Shown in pieces: positions 23,302 to 31,848 of a stretch of DNA of 64,000 bases. A program made the translations under genes and the position numbers. The stretch's first letter is position 1; every line of letters begins with the position of its first letter. The DNA lies in the NCBI RefSeq assembly GCF_003696215.1, contig NZ_RFFG01000020.1, positions 49,675 through 113,674 of the forward strand, written 5' to 3'. This DNA is from Actinomadura harenae. GTDB taxonomy: Bacteria; Actinomycetota; Actinomycetes; Streptosporangiales; Streptosporangiaceae. The notes below the pieces were generated by a model. The model made no database searches, had not been told where the DNA came from, and worked only from the letters and a program-made list of their open reading frames with translations.

Positions 23302-24453
23302 ATGAGGCAGGGGTTCTCGGGACGCGCGGCGGTCGCGGGGATCGGGATGACGGCGCTGTCCCGCGCGTCCGGCCGGACCGAACTGGCGCTCGCCGCCGAG
23401 GCCGCGCGCGCGGCCCTCGCGGAGGCCGCCGAGGCGACCGGCGGGGCCGCCGACACGCCCGACGCGATCCTCAGCTACCACCTGAACGATTCCACGCCCG
23501 TTCTTTACCTGGCCCGTGAGCTGGGCGTCACCGAGATCGGCTGGCACAACGAGATCTACGGCGGCGGGACGCAGAGCGCGTCGATCCTCGCGGACGCGGC
23601 GATGCTCATCGACGCGGGTCTCGCCCGGACCGTCCTGGTGTACCGGGCCCTGAACGGACGCTCCGGCAAGCGGATGAACGCGCTCGGCCTCAAACTCGGC
23701 GAAGGCACGGAAGAGCAGTTCACCCACCCCTACGGCATGGCCGGGCCCGTCCACCAGTTCGCCCTGGCCGGGCAGCGGTACCTGTACGACACCGGCCTCA
23801 CCGAACGGCATCTGTACGCGGTCGTGGCCCAGTCTCGTGCGCACGCGGTCCGGAACCCGCGCGCGCTTCAGCGCCGCCGCCTCGCGATGTCCGACTACAA
23901 GGACAGCCCGATGGTCGCGTCCCCGCTGCGGCGCGTGGACTGCTGCCAGGAGACGGACGGCGCGTGCGCGCTCGTCCTCACCCGCGCCGACCTCGCCCCG
24001 GACGCCCCGCGCGTCCACGCGGTCGTGCGCGGCGGCGGGCCCGGCGCGTCCACGATGGACCGGGCGGGCGACGTCACCCGCCTCTTCTCCGCGTACGTCG
24101 CCCCTCCGCTGTACGAGGCGGCCGGGATGAGACCCGAGCAGATCGACGTGGCGCTGCTGTACGACGCCTACTCCTGGCTCGTCCCGCGCCAGCTCGAGGA
24201 CTTCGGCCTGGTCGGACGGCCCGACCTGGGCGTCATGCTCGCCGCCGGGGAGATCGCCTGGAACGGCCGCCATCCCGTGAACCCGCACGGCGGCCTGCTG
24301 TCCGAGGGCTACGTCCACGGCCTCAACAACGTCGCCGAGGCCGTCCGGCAACTCCGCGGAACCGGCACGAACCAGGTCGCGGGCGCCTCGGTCGCCCTCT
24401 GCACCGGCTTCGGCGGAAGCTACGGCAGCGCCGCCGTCCTCACCCGCGCCTGA
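23302..24453 (+). CDS. Ltp-like (lipid-transfer/thiolase-fold) protein
   Basis: Protein of 383 residues of the SCP-2-thiolase/Ltp group. AAVAGIGMTALSRASGRTE opens the fold. DCCQETDGACALVL, LLYDAYSWLVPRQLEDFG and NPHGGLLSEGYVHG are landmarks shared with retro-aldolases such as Ltp2, in which Tyr residues of the last two motifs act rather than a thiolase Cys pair. The ATG at 23302 follows CGGAGG. Unlike the copy at 45695 it has no DUF35 partner next to it; the lone DUF35 gene at 9236-9634 is a candidate. Inferred role: side-chain aldol or thiolytic cleavage of an acyl-CoA. Confidence 0.87.
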   Translation: MRQGFSGRAAVAGIGMTALSRASGRTELALAAEAARAALAEAAEATGGAADTPDAILSYHLNDSTPVLYLARELGVTEIGWHNEIYGGGTQSASILADAAMLIDAGLARTVLVYRALNGRSGKRMNALGLKLGEGTEEQFTHPYGMAGPVHQFALAGQRYLYDTGLTERHLYAVVAQSRAHAVRNPRALQRRRLAMSDYKDSPMVASPLRRVDCCQETDGACALVLTRADLAPDAPRVHAVVRGGGPGASTMDRAGDVTRLFSAYVAPPLYEAAGMRPEQIDVALLYDAYSWLVPRQLEDFGLVGRPDLGVMLAAGEIAWNGRHPVNPHGGLLSEGYVHGLNNVAEAVRQLRGTGTNQVAGASVALCTGFGGSYGSAAVLTRA

Positions 24454-24493
24454 AGCCCTCCGGGGCAGGTCGTCCGGACGCCCCGGGCGGGGT

Positions 24494-24499
24494 TACCGT
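24494..24499 (+). promoter_or_regulatory. -10 box of a leaderless promoter for the histidine kinase gene
   Basis: TACCGT with a 6-base spacer to the GTG at 24506; no Shine-Dalgarno sequence lies between. Confidence 0.4.
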
Positions 24500-24505
24500 G
24501 ACGGG

Positions 24506-25717
24506 GTGGGAGGCATCCGGAAGCCCCGCGTGCCGGCGGCGGTCGTGGACGGCGTCCTCACGCTGCTGGTCGCCGGGATCGTCGAGCTGATGGTGTACGT
24601 CAGCCAGGACCCGCGCGAACGCCCCGCCATCCCGCGCGACTACGTGCTCGGCGCGCTGCTGCCGCTGCCCGTCCTGCTGCACCGGCGGCGGCCGATGACG
24701 TCGCTGCTGCTCGCGGGCTTCCTGCTGACCGCCTACTTCGCGTCCGGGGCGCCGGGCTTCTCGCCGATCTGGGTGGTGGGCGTGCCGACGTTCTCCGCCG
24801 TCCTCGCCGGATACCTGCGCTGGGCGACGGGGATCAACGCGTTCTTCTTCGGCTTCGGGTTCCTCGCCGTGATCCGGAAGGGCGACCCGCCCGCGACCGC
24901 GGTCGCCGCGTTCCTCCAGCAGTGGGCGCTGGTCACGGTCGTGATCCTGCTCGCCGAGGTGATCCGCAGCCGCCGCGCGCTCGCCGCCGAGACCCGCGAG
25001 CGGCTCCGGATGGCGGGCGAGGAGAAGGAGCGCGAGGCCGCCCGGCGCGCCGCCGAGGAACGCCTCCGGATCGCCCGTGACCTGCACGACACCGTCGCGC
25101 ACGGGATGGCGACGATCACCGTCCAGGCGGGCGCGGCGCTGCGCCGCCTCGCGGACCACCCGGCGGACGACCCGGTCCGCGCCGCCGTCGCCGCGATCCG
25201 CGCCAGCAGCAAGGAGTCGCTCGCGCAGCTGCGCGCCACCCTCGGCCTCCTGCGCGGGGACGGCGACGGGCCGCGCGCCCCCGGCCTCGGCCGCCTGCCG
25301 AGCCTGGTGGACGCGGTGCGCTCGGCGGGCCTGCCGGTCGAGGTCGAGGTGTCCGGGACGGCCGTCCCGCTGGACGCCGCGACCGACGAGGCCGCCTACC
25401 GCATCCTCCAGGAGTCGCTCACCAACGTCCTGCGCCACGCGGGCGACACGGCGACCGCGCGGATCACCATCGACCACTCCGGCCGGGACGTCCGCGTCGA
25501 GATCGCCGACGACGGCCCCGGCGGGACCCAGGGTTCGGACGCCGACGCCTCCGGGGGCGGCCACGGCCTCACCGGCATGCGCGAACGCGCCGAGGCCGTC
25601 GGCGGGACCCTGACCGCCGCCCCCGGGCCGGACCGGGGGTTCCGCGTCGTCGCCGTCCTCCCCGCGGCCCCCGCCGCGCCGGCGGACACTCCCGGGGGAG
25701 TACTCCGGGGGGAGTAG
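24506..25717 (+). CDS. Orphan NarL-type sensor histidine kinase
   Basis: Protein of 403 residues. Four to five transmembrane helices (about 12-165), a short coiled coil (ETRERLRMAGEEKEREAARR), a HisKA_3 domain with phosphoacceptor His in ERLRIARDLHDTVAHGM (about 194), and a HATPase domain (ESLTNVLRHAG N box, EIADDGPGG G1, GHGLTGMRERA G2). Such kinases normally sit beside a LuxR/NarL response regulator, but none is adjacent: an Ltp thiolase precedes and an MMPL transporter follows. Start supported by a leaderless -10 box. Its last codons overlap two tandem palindromes. Confidence 0.9.
   Translation: MGGIRKPRVPAAVVDGVLTLLVAGIVELMVYVSQDPRERPAIPRDYVLGALLPLPVLLHRRRPMTSLLLAGFLLTAYFASGAPGFSPIWVVGVPTFSAVLAGYLRWATGINAFFFGFGFLAVIRKGDPPATAVAAFLQQWALVTVVILLAEVIRSRRALAAETRERLRMAGEEKEREAARRAAEERLRIARDLHDTVAHGMATITVQAGAALRRLADHPADDPVRAAVAAIRASSKESLAQLRATLGLLRGDGDGPRAPGLGRLPSLVDAVRSAGLPVEVEVSGTAVPLDAATDEAAYRILQESLTNVLRHAGDTATARITIDHSGRDVRVEIADDGPGGTQGSDADASGGGHGLTGMRERAEAVGGTLTAAPGPDRGFRVVAVLPAAPAAPADTPGGVLRGE
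25688..25715. promoter_or_regulatory. Two tandem 14-bp palindromes before the MMPL gene
   Basis: ACTCCCGGGGGAGT (25688-25701) is directly followed by ACTCCGGGGGGAGT (25702-25715). Each is an inverted repeat with ACTCC/GGAGT arms. A further inverted repeat GTGTC-N4-GACAC lies at 25730-25743. Likely operator array for the transporter gene at 25783. Confidence 0.5.
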
Positions 25718-25782
25718 CCGTGCCGCGAAGTGTCTCCGGACACCCGACGCGCCGGGATGGGCCCCGGAGGGACCCTCCTGCC

Positions 25783-27927
25783 ATGACCACGAAGACCATC
25801 TCCACCGACGGCGCGGTCGCCCGCCTCGCCCGGCTCTGCTACCGGCGGCGCCGGCTCGCCGTCCTGCTCTGGGTGCTCGGCGCGGTCGCCGTCATGGCGA
25901 TCGGCTTCTCGATGTCGGCCAAGGCGTCCAACACCTTCGGGGGCGGCGGCTCCGGATCGGCGAGGGCGCAGAAGATCCTCGACGCGCACTTCCCGCAGGC
26001 GAACGGCGACAGCGTCACGCTCGCGATCCAGGCCGACGGCCGGGACGTCCGCGACCCCGCGGTCAGGGCCCTGGTCCAGCCCGCGCTCCAGCGGCTCGCC
26101 CGGACCCCGCACGTCACCGGCGTCGTCTCGCCCTACCAGGCGCCCGGCCGGATCTCCTCCGACGGGCACAGCGCCTTCGCCACCGCCCAGCTCGACGTCT
26201 CGTCCAACGACATGCCCGCGGGCGACGTCACCAAGCTGATCTCCGACGTCCGGGGCACCAAGGACGGCGTCCGGCTCGCGCTCGGCGGGAGCTCGGTCGC
26301 CTCCGCCGAGACGCCCGGCGGAGGTCCCACGGAGGGCATCGGCGTCCTCGCCGCGATGGTCATCCTGCTGATCGCGTTCGGATCCGTCCTGGCCATGGGC
26401 CTGCCGATCGTCACCGCGCTGTTCGGCATCGGCACCGCCCTCGCGCTCATCGGGCTGATCGGCCACCTGCTGCCCGCGCCCTCGTTCAGCCCGATCGTCG
26501 CCGCCCTCATCGGCCTCGGCGTCGGCATCGACTACGCGCTGTTCATCGTCACCCGCTACCGCGAGGCCCTGCACGACGGCGAGGACCCCGAGACCGCGAC
26601 TGTCACCGCCCTGTCCACCGCCGGACGCGCCGTCCTGTTCGCCGGATCGACCGTCGTCGTGGCCATGCTCGGGCTGCTGGTCATGGGCGACAAGCTCCTC
26701 GCCGGGGTCGCGGTCGCCGCGTCCACCACGGTCCTGATGACGATGGTCACCGCCGTCACCCTGCTGCCCGCGCTGCTCGGCTTCACCGGCCGCGGCATCG
26801 ACCGGCTGCGCGTGCCCGGCCTCGGCCGCCGCGCCGGGCGCCCCCTCGCCGAGCGCTGGGCGGACGTCGTCCAGAGGCGTCCCCTCCCGGCCGCGCTGAT
26901 CGCCGCCGGACTGCTCCTCGTCCTCGCCGTCCCGGCGCTGTCGATGCGGCTCAGCCTGCCCGACTCGTCCACGCAGCCGCACGGCAACTCCGCGTACGCG
27001 GCGCACCAGATCCTGGCACGCGGCTTCGGCCCGGGCGTCGAGGCCCCGCTCGTCATCGTCGCCGAGGGCGGGGACGCGACCCGGGTCGCGGACGCCGTCC
27101 GCGCCACGCCGGGGGTCGAGAGCGTCCAGCCGCCGCGTCCCAGCGCCGACGGCGCGGCCTCGGTGACCATCGCCTACCCGCGCACCGGCGCCCAGGACGC
27201 CGCGACGCAGACGCTCGTCCACCGCCTGCGCGACACGGTCGTCCCGGACGCCACGCGCGGCACCGGCCTCGCCGGGAAGGTGTTCGTCGGCGGCCCGAAC
27301 GCGGCCTCGATCGACTTCGCCGACAACGTCCAGCACCGCCTGCCCTGGCTCGTCGCGGTCGTCGTCGGGTTGTCGCTGTTCCTGCTGGTCGCGCTCGTCC
27401 GCTCGGTCGTCGTCGCCGTCCAGGCCGCGCTCATGAACCTGCTGTCGATCGCCGCCGCCTACGGTGTGCTGACCGCCGTCGTCCAGTGGGGCTGGGCGGG
27501 CGAGGCGCTCGGCTTCCCGGGCGCGATCCCGGTCGCGACCTGGGTCCCGATGATCATGTTCCCGATCCTATTCGGGCTGTCGATGGACTACGAGGTCTTC
27601 CTGGTCTCCCGCGTCCGGGAGAACCACGAGCTCGGCATGCCGACGCGGCAGGCCGTCGCGGGCGGCCTCGCGGGTACGGCCCGGGTCATCACGGCCGCCG
27701 CCGCGATCATGGTGATGGTCTTCTTCTCCGTCCTGCTCGGCGCGGACGTCGCGGTCAAGCAGGTCGGCCTCGGCATGGGCGTCGCGATCCTCATCGACGC
27801 GACCGTCGTCCGGATGCTGCTCGTCCCCGCGCTGATGGAACTCTGCGGCGAGGCCAACTGGTGGACCCCGAGGTTCCTCCGCCGGCGTCGCTCGGAGCTC
27901 GAGCCCGCCCCGGTGCCGACGCGCTGA
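25783..27927 (+). CDS. MMPL-family (RND) transporter
   Basis: Membrane protein of 714 residues with the duplicated MMPL architecture. TM1 at about 24-44; extracytoplasmic loop 1; TM2-6 at about 185-340 including the proton-relay segment GLGVGIDYALFIVTRYRE; TM7 at about 370; loop 2; TM8-12 at about 525-690 with FGLSMDYEVFLVSRVRE and LGMGVAILIDATVVR. It exports lipids, lipopeptides or drugs by proton motive force. The ATG at 25783 has GGAGGG upstream at 25766. Follows the orphan kinase in the same direction, which may signal its regulation. Substrate unknown. Confidence 0.9.
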   Translation: MTTKTISTDGAVARLARLCYRRRRLAVLLWVLGAVAVMAIGFSMSAKASNTFGGGGSGSARAQKILDAHFPQANGDSVTLAIQADGRDVRDPAVRALVQPALQRLARTPHVTGVVSPYQAPGRISSDGHSAFATAQLDVSSNDMPAGDVTKLISDVRGTKDGVRLALGGSSVASAETPGGGPTEGIGVLAAMVILLIAFGSVLAMGLPIVTALFGIGTALALIGLIGHLLPAPSFSPIVAALIGLGVGIDYALFIVTRYREALHDGEDPETATVTALSTAGRAVLFAGSTVVVAMLGLLVMGDKLLAGVAVAASTTVLMTMVTAVTLLPALLGFTGRGIDRLRVPGLGRRAGRPLAERWADVVQRRPLPAALIAAGLLLVLAVPALSMRLSLPDSSTQPHGNSAYAAHQILARGFGPGVEAPLVIVAEGGDATRVADAVRATPGVESVQPPRPSADGAASVTIAYPRTGAQDAATQTLVHRLRDTVVPDATRGTGLAGKVFVGGPNAASIDFADNVQHRLPWLVAVVVGLSLFLLVALVRSVVVAVQAALMNLLSIAAAYGVLTAVVQWGWAGEALGFPGAIPVATWVPMIMFPILFGLSMDYEVFLVSRVRENHELGMPTRQAVAGGLAGTARVITAAAAIMVMVFFSVLLGADVAVKQVGLGMGVAILIDATVVRMLLVPALMELCGEANWWTPRFLRRRRSELEPAPVPTR

Positions 27928-27973
27928 TGGCGAAGCCGACGCGCTTCCGTTCGCGTGCCGGATCGCCCTCGGC

Positions 27974-28207
27974 TCAGCCTCGGGAGCGGACGCTCATGAT
28001 GGCGTCCCTGAGCTGCTGGAACGTCTCGGCCTCGACCAGCCGCGGGCCGGAGCGCAGCGGAACCATCGCCCACCAGGCGCCGGTCGCCTCGCCGTACCAG
28101 ACCCGCACGCCGGGGAACTGCTCCATGAGCCCGCGTGCCATCGCCTCGCGCAGCTCGGCGGGCGGCGGTTCCTCCCGTCCGGCCCTGTGTCCCGGTGTTC
28201 CCGTCAT
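27974..28207 (-). CDS. Small hypothetical protein
   Basis: Protein of 77 residues: an N-terminal disordered tail with basic residues, then EPPPAELREAMARGLMEQFPGVRVWYGEATGAWWAMVP and a closing helix FQQLRDAIMSVRS. The short amphipathic helix plus WWAMVP strand looks like a compact alpha/beta fold. No family recognised. GGGGGAGGG just before the ATG supports expression. Convergent with the MMPL gene and divergent from the GH5 gene. Confidence 0.6.
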   Translation of the reverse strand: MTGTPGHRAGREEPPPAELREAMARGLMEQFPGVRVWYGEATGAWWAMVPLRSGPRLVEAETFQQLRDAIMSVRSRG

Positions 28208-28447
28208 GCCGCCCTCCCCCCGAAGTCCTCATCGTTCACAACGGCCCCGTCGCTTCGCGTGTGACCCTAACTTGGCAAGGTGTGACGAAAAGCACCGGGG
28301 CCCCTGGGAGGGACGTGCCGTGAGGGTTTCCCGGGCTCACGGAGCCGACGGTGGCCAGGTCGCGGGCACCCCTAGCGAATGTGAGTGTTTTTCATGTAAT
28401 TTCCGTGTCCTGCGTCACAGGGGCGCAGCGCACATCGAGGGGTCGCA

Positions 28448-30856
28448 TTGGCGTCGCGTCGGCTTCCGTTCCTGACCGCCGGGGTCCTCGCCGTCGCGGT
28501 GGTCGCCACCGCGCTGCTCGACCCCGTCGGGTTCTTCGCACTCTACGGTCTGCCCGGCGACCTCACCCCCCGTACCCGCTGGCAGCTCGCGCCGCTCGCC
28601 GTGCACCTGCCGCTCGTCCTCGCCGGGACGGCCTGGGTGACGCACGTGTTCGGACGCCTGCCGCGCAGGCGCTTCGCCACGGTCTGGGCCGGAACCGTCC
28701 TCGCCGTCCTGGTGGCCAAGGCCGTGACGGTCGCCGTGGCGACGGTCCCGATGTTCGGGTTCGGCGACATCGTCTGGTCGACGTCGTACACGGTTCCGAA
28801 GGCCGCGCTGTACGCGCTGCTCCCGGCGGCGGTGGCGTGGTGGTTCGGCCGTTCGTCCCGGCCCGCGGAGGAAGCGGAAGCGGAGGCCGCGCCCGTCTCC
28901 GCCTGGGCGGTCGCGGGGACGGCGACGCTCGCGGCGGCCGTCAGCGGCCCGTGGGTGTCCTCGCACTGGTCACGGGACCTGCCCGGGTGGGTGCCGTCGG
29001 CGTCCCCGGACGCCGAACCCTGGGCGTTCGCCGCCGGGCTCGCCGTCCTGTTCCTCCTGCTCGCACGCACGCAGCGGACGTTCGCCCGCCGCTCCGGCGG
29101 CCTCCCCGCGACCTTCCTGGGCGGCTGGATCGCGACGCTCTGGGCGGGCGCGGGCCTCGGCGTCGCACAGGTCGTCGCGCTCGTCATCTCGGACGGCTTC
29201 GGAAGCCCCCTCCAAACCCCCGCCGCCCTGTACGTCCGGATCGCCGAGGGGGTCTCGTTGGGCCTGGCGGTCGGCTGGACGGCCGGACTCGCCGCGCTCC
29301 TCCTCACCGTCCCCGCCGGCCGCCTCGTCCGGCCCGCCCACCGGATCGGACGGGCCGTCCCCGGCGTGCTCGCGGTCGTCGTCCTGGCGGGCGTGGTCGT
29401 GGCGGCGGGCGGTTCCGATTCGGGGGCGTCCACCGTGCCGTCCGGCCGTGTGGGGGACGGGCTGTCGCCGCTGCGGGCCGTCCGCGGCGACCATCCGCGG
29501 ATCGTGGACGCGGCGGGACGCCAGGTCCTGCTGCGCGGCGTCAACGTCAACCAGCTCGTCGACTTCTACGCCGGACGCCCCGGCTTCCCCGCGACCCGTC
29601 CGCTCGGCGAGGACGACTTCCGGCAGATGGCGGGGCTCGGGTTCGACGTCGTCCGGCTCGGCGTCTCCTGGTCCGCGATCGAGCCCTCGCCCGGCCGCTA
29701 CGACCAGTCCTACCTGGGACGGGTCGACCAGGCCATCGCCTGGGCGCGCGCGAACGACATGTACACCGTCCTCGACATGCACCAGGACGGGTGGAGCAAC
29801 GCGCCGACCCCGCGCGGCGCGTCCTGCCCCGCCGGGACCTCGCGCATGGACGGCTACGACGGCGCGCCCACCTGGGCGACGCACGCGGACGGCGCGCCCC
29901 GCTGCCAGTTCACCGGACGCGACATCTCCCCGGCGGGCGACCGCGCGTTCACGAACTTCTACTACGACCGCGACGGTGTCCAGACCCGCCTCGTGGACAC
30001 CTGGGGCATGCTCGCCGCCCGCTACGGCACCGACCCGTCCGTCGCCGGATTCGACCCGCTCAACGAGCCCGGCTTCGGCGAGCAGGCCCCGGTCACCTCG
30101 ACGCTGCTGCTCGGCCGCTTCTACGACCGGGTCCTGGAGCGGATCCGGTCCGCCGAGGCCCGCCCGCACCTGTTCTTCGCCGAGCCGAGCATCTTCTGGT
30201 CGGGCACCGGCTTCGACCCGATGCCCCGCGGCTCCTTCACCGGCGACCCCGACGTGGTGTTCGCCCCGCACCTCTACGCCGAGTCGATCACCATGGACGC
30301 CTCGCTCGGCCTCCCGGCGATCACGTCGGTCGAGCACGGCTTCACCCTCGCGTCCCGCATCGCCCGGAACATCCCGGTCTGGAGCGGCGAATGGGGCTAC
30401 TGGGGCTCGGAGCAGAGCATCCACGACAAGATCCGGCGCTACGCCGCCCAAGAGGACCGTCACGGCATCGGAGGCGCGTTCTGGGTGTGGAAGCAGGCCT
30501 GCGGCGACCCCCAGAACGGCGCCGAACCCATCGGCAACGCCCTCAACAAGGTGGACTGCGCCACGGGCAAGGACCTCCCGCGCGACTCCGTCACCGTCGA
30601 GACCCTGTCCCGCGCCTACCCCCGCGCCGTCCCAGGACGCCTGACGAAGCTCACCCACACGCGCGCAGGAGGAATCCACCTGGAAGGGACGGCCTCCGGC
30701 GGAGACTGCGCCCTGGACATCTGGCTCCCCGACTCGGCGGCCCGCCCCGTCCTCGTCACGCGCGGGAAGAACGTCGAGTTCACCGGCCGCCGCGTCGCGG
30801 GCGCCTGGCGGGTCGGAGGCTGCGCCACCGGCCGCTACAGCCTCGACATCGACTGA
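28448..30856 (+). CDS. GH5 endoglycoceramidase-like glycosidase with N-terminal membrane domain
   Basis: Protein of 802 residues. Residues 1 to about 325 form roughly eight or nine transmembrane helices. From about 345 a GH5 (beta/alpha)8 domain runs to about 730: RGVNVNQLVDFYAG, GFDVVRLGVSWSAIEP, DMHQDGWSN, acid/base Glu540 in DPLNEPGFG, nucleophile Glu648 in WSGEWGYWG. A beta-rich C-terminal domain (735-802) follows. The catalytic part most resembles endoglycosylceramidase-type GH5 enzymes that cleave glycans from glycolipids. The TTG at 28448 is used because GAGGGG precedes it and no ATG or GTG fits the first helix. The active site would be anchored outside the cell. Confidence 0.85.
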   Translation: MASRRLPFLTAGVLAVAVVATALLDPVGFFALYGLPGDLTPRTRWQLAPLAVHLPLVLAGTAWVTHVFGRLPRRRFATVWAGTVLAVLVAKAVTVAVATVPMFGFGDIVWSTSYTVPKAALYALLPAAVAWWFGRSSRPAEEAEAEAAPVSAWAVAGTATLAAAVSGPWVSSHWSRDLPGWVPSASPDAEPWAFAAGLAVLFLLLARTQRTFARRSGGLPATFLGGWIATLWAGAGLGVAQVVALVISDGFGSPLQTPAALYVRIAEGVSLGLAVGWTAGLAALLLTVPAGRLVRPAHRIGRAVPGVLAVVVLAGVVVAAGGSDSGASTVPSGRVGDGLSPLRAVRGDHPRIVDAAGRQVLLRGVNVNQLVDFYAGRPGFPATRPLGEDDFRQMAGLGFDVVRLGVSWSAIEPSPGRYDQSYLGRVDQAIAWARANDMYTVLDMHQDGWSNAPTPRGASCPAGTSRMDGYDGAPTWATHADGAPRCQFTGRDISPAGDRAFTNFYYDRDGVQTRLVDTWGMLAARYGTDPSVAGFDPLNEPGFGEQAPVTSTLLLGRFYDRVLERIRSAEARPHLFFAEPSIFWSGTGFDPMPRGSFTGDPDVVFAPHLYAESITMDASLGLPAITSVEHGFTLASRIARNIPVWSGEWGYWGSEQSIHDKIRRYAAQEDRHGIGGAFWVWKQACGDPQNGAEPIGNALNKVDCATGKDLPRDSVTVETLSRAYPRAVPGRLTKLTHTRAGGIHLEGTASGGDCALDIWLPDSAARPVLVTRGKNVEFTGRRVAGAWRVGGCATGRYSLDID

Positions 30857-30933
30857 CGCCCAGGGAAGGCGCCCAGGAAGGCGCCGAGGGAAGGCGCCCA
30901 GGGAAGGCGCCCAGGGAAGGCGCCCAGGGAAGA
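30857..30933. repeat. Six roughly 13-bp tandem repeats after the GH5 stop
   Basis: Consensus CGCCCAGGGAAGG, units at 30857, 30870 (one base shorter), 30882, 30895, 30908 and 30921. The array begins on the base after the GH5 stop codon and ends just before a terminator. Confidence 0.9.
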
Positions 30934-30937
30934 CGAA

Positions 30938-30974
30938 AAGCCCGCTCCGGCGCCACGGCGCGCGGAGCGGGCTC
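30938..30974. terminator. Hairpin between the GH5 and TetR genes
   Basis: GCCCGCTCCG (30940-30949) pairs with CGGAGCGGGC (30963-30972), flanked by AAAA on one side; it serves two convergent genes. Confidence 0.7.
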
Positions 30975-30989
30975 CAGAAGAACCGAACC

Positions 30990-31655
30990 TCAGTGGGTGT
31001 TGATCCCGTCGAACATGACCTTCAGGTAGTGGTCGGCGAGACCCTGCGCGTTGAGGCGCCCACCGGGCTTGAACCAGCGGACCGCGACCCAGACGGTGTC
31101 GCGGATCATCCGGTAGGTCAGCTTCGGGTCGACGTCGGCGCGGAACAGCTCCTGCTCCTGACCGGCCTTGATGGTGTCCACCCACATCTTCTCCACCTCG
31201 TCCTCGGACTTGGTGAGGTAGGCGAACCGCTCCATGCCCTTGAGGTAGTTCCAGTCGTTCTGCATGACCGTGATCGCGGCGCGGTGCGGCTCCAGCGTGC
31301 CGAACGCGATGCGGACCAGGCCCGCGATGGTCGTCCGCGGGTCCTCGCCCCGGTCGATGACCTCCCGGTACCGGGTCATGATCTCTTCGAAGAACCCGGA
31401 CAGGATCTCGTCCACGATCGACTCCTTGGAGTCGAAGTGGTGGTAGAGACTGCCGGAGAGGATGCCCGCCTCGTCCGCGATGTTGCGCACCGTCGTGGCC
31501 TGGAAGCCCTTCTCGGCGAACAGCTCGGCGGCGAGCCGCACCAGGTGCTCGCGGCGCTCCGACGCGGCGGCCGACGAGCCCCTGCCGCGGCGGCGGGCGG
31601 CGGGCTCCCCGCCGCCGGATTCGGGTCGTCCGGAATTAGTGCTCGTGGTCGTCAC
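30990..31655 (-). CDS. TetR-family regulator resembling KstR2
   Basis: Regulator of 221 residues. A basic, disordered N-terminus (about 1-30) is followed by a TetR helix-turn-helix: FAEKGFQATTVRNIADEAG then ILSGSLYHHFDSKESIVDEI. The ligand domain has KMWVDTIKAGQEQELF and YRMIRDTVWVAVRWFKPGG. These segments match, from memory, mycobacterial KstR2, which represses cholesterol C/D-ring genes and is released by a bicyclic (HIP-type) CoA ester. The GTG at 31655 is preferred; longer frames run into unlikely sequence. Two degenerate copies of the CCAAGC-type operator lie directly upstream, suggesting autoregulation. Best candidate for controlling the dispersed operators in this window; the ligand need not be steroidal. 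Confidence 0.82.
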   Translation of the reverse strand: MTTTSTNSGRPESGGGEPAARRRGRGSSAAASERREHLVRLAAELFAEKGFQATTVRNIADEAGILSGSLYHHFDSKESIVDEILSGFFEEIMTRYREVIDRGEDPRTTIAGLVRIAFGTLEPHRAAITVMQNDWNYLKGMERFAYLTKSEDEVEKMWVDTIKAGQEQELFRADVDPKLTYRMIRDTVWVAVRWFKPGGRLNAQGLADHYLKVMFDGINTH

Positions 31656-31677
31656 GCTCTCATTATGCCGCGTCCGC

Positions 31678-31693
31678 CCAACCGCTTGCTCAA
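31678..31693. promoter_or_regulatory. Weak CCAAGC-type site upstream of the KstR2-like gene
   Basis: CCAACCGCTTGCTCAA: 8 of 12 defined positions. Lies 23 bases before the regulator start. Confidence 0.35.
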
Positions 31694-31724
31694 ATCTGCC
31701 GCGCTCCCCTTCCGGAGGTGGGGA

Positions 31725-31740
31725 TCTAGCGCTTGCTTCG
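31725..31740. promoter_or_regulatory. CCAAGC-type site upstream of the KstR2-like gene
   Basis: TCTAGCGCTTGCTTCG: 9 of 12 defined positions, with the same GCTT core as the 45532 site. About 70 bases before the regulator start. Confidence 0.5.
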
Positions 31741-31848
31741 TGCCGGGGACGCAGGTGGCGGGCCCGGCGGCGGCTCATGCCATCGAACCCGGCGCCCTGC
31801 CAGGACGGCCTGTCCCAAACCGGCCCGACGATGCCCGACGGGGAGGGC

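Noticed and set aside
24506..25717. Complete two-component pair with the kinase
   Set aside because: No receiver domain is found in any frame near the kinase.
28280..28447. Cyclic-di-AMP (ydaO-type) riboswitch before the GH5 gene
   Set aside because: GGAGCCGACGG and GC-rich pairs look suggestive but the conserved riboswitch core is not present and no cell-wall hydrolase of the usual class follows.
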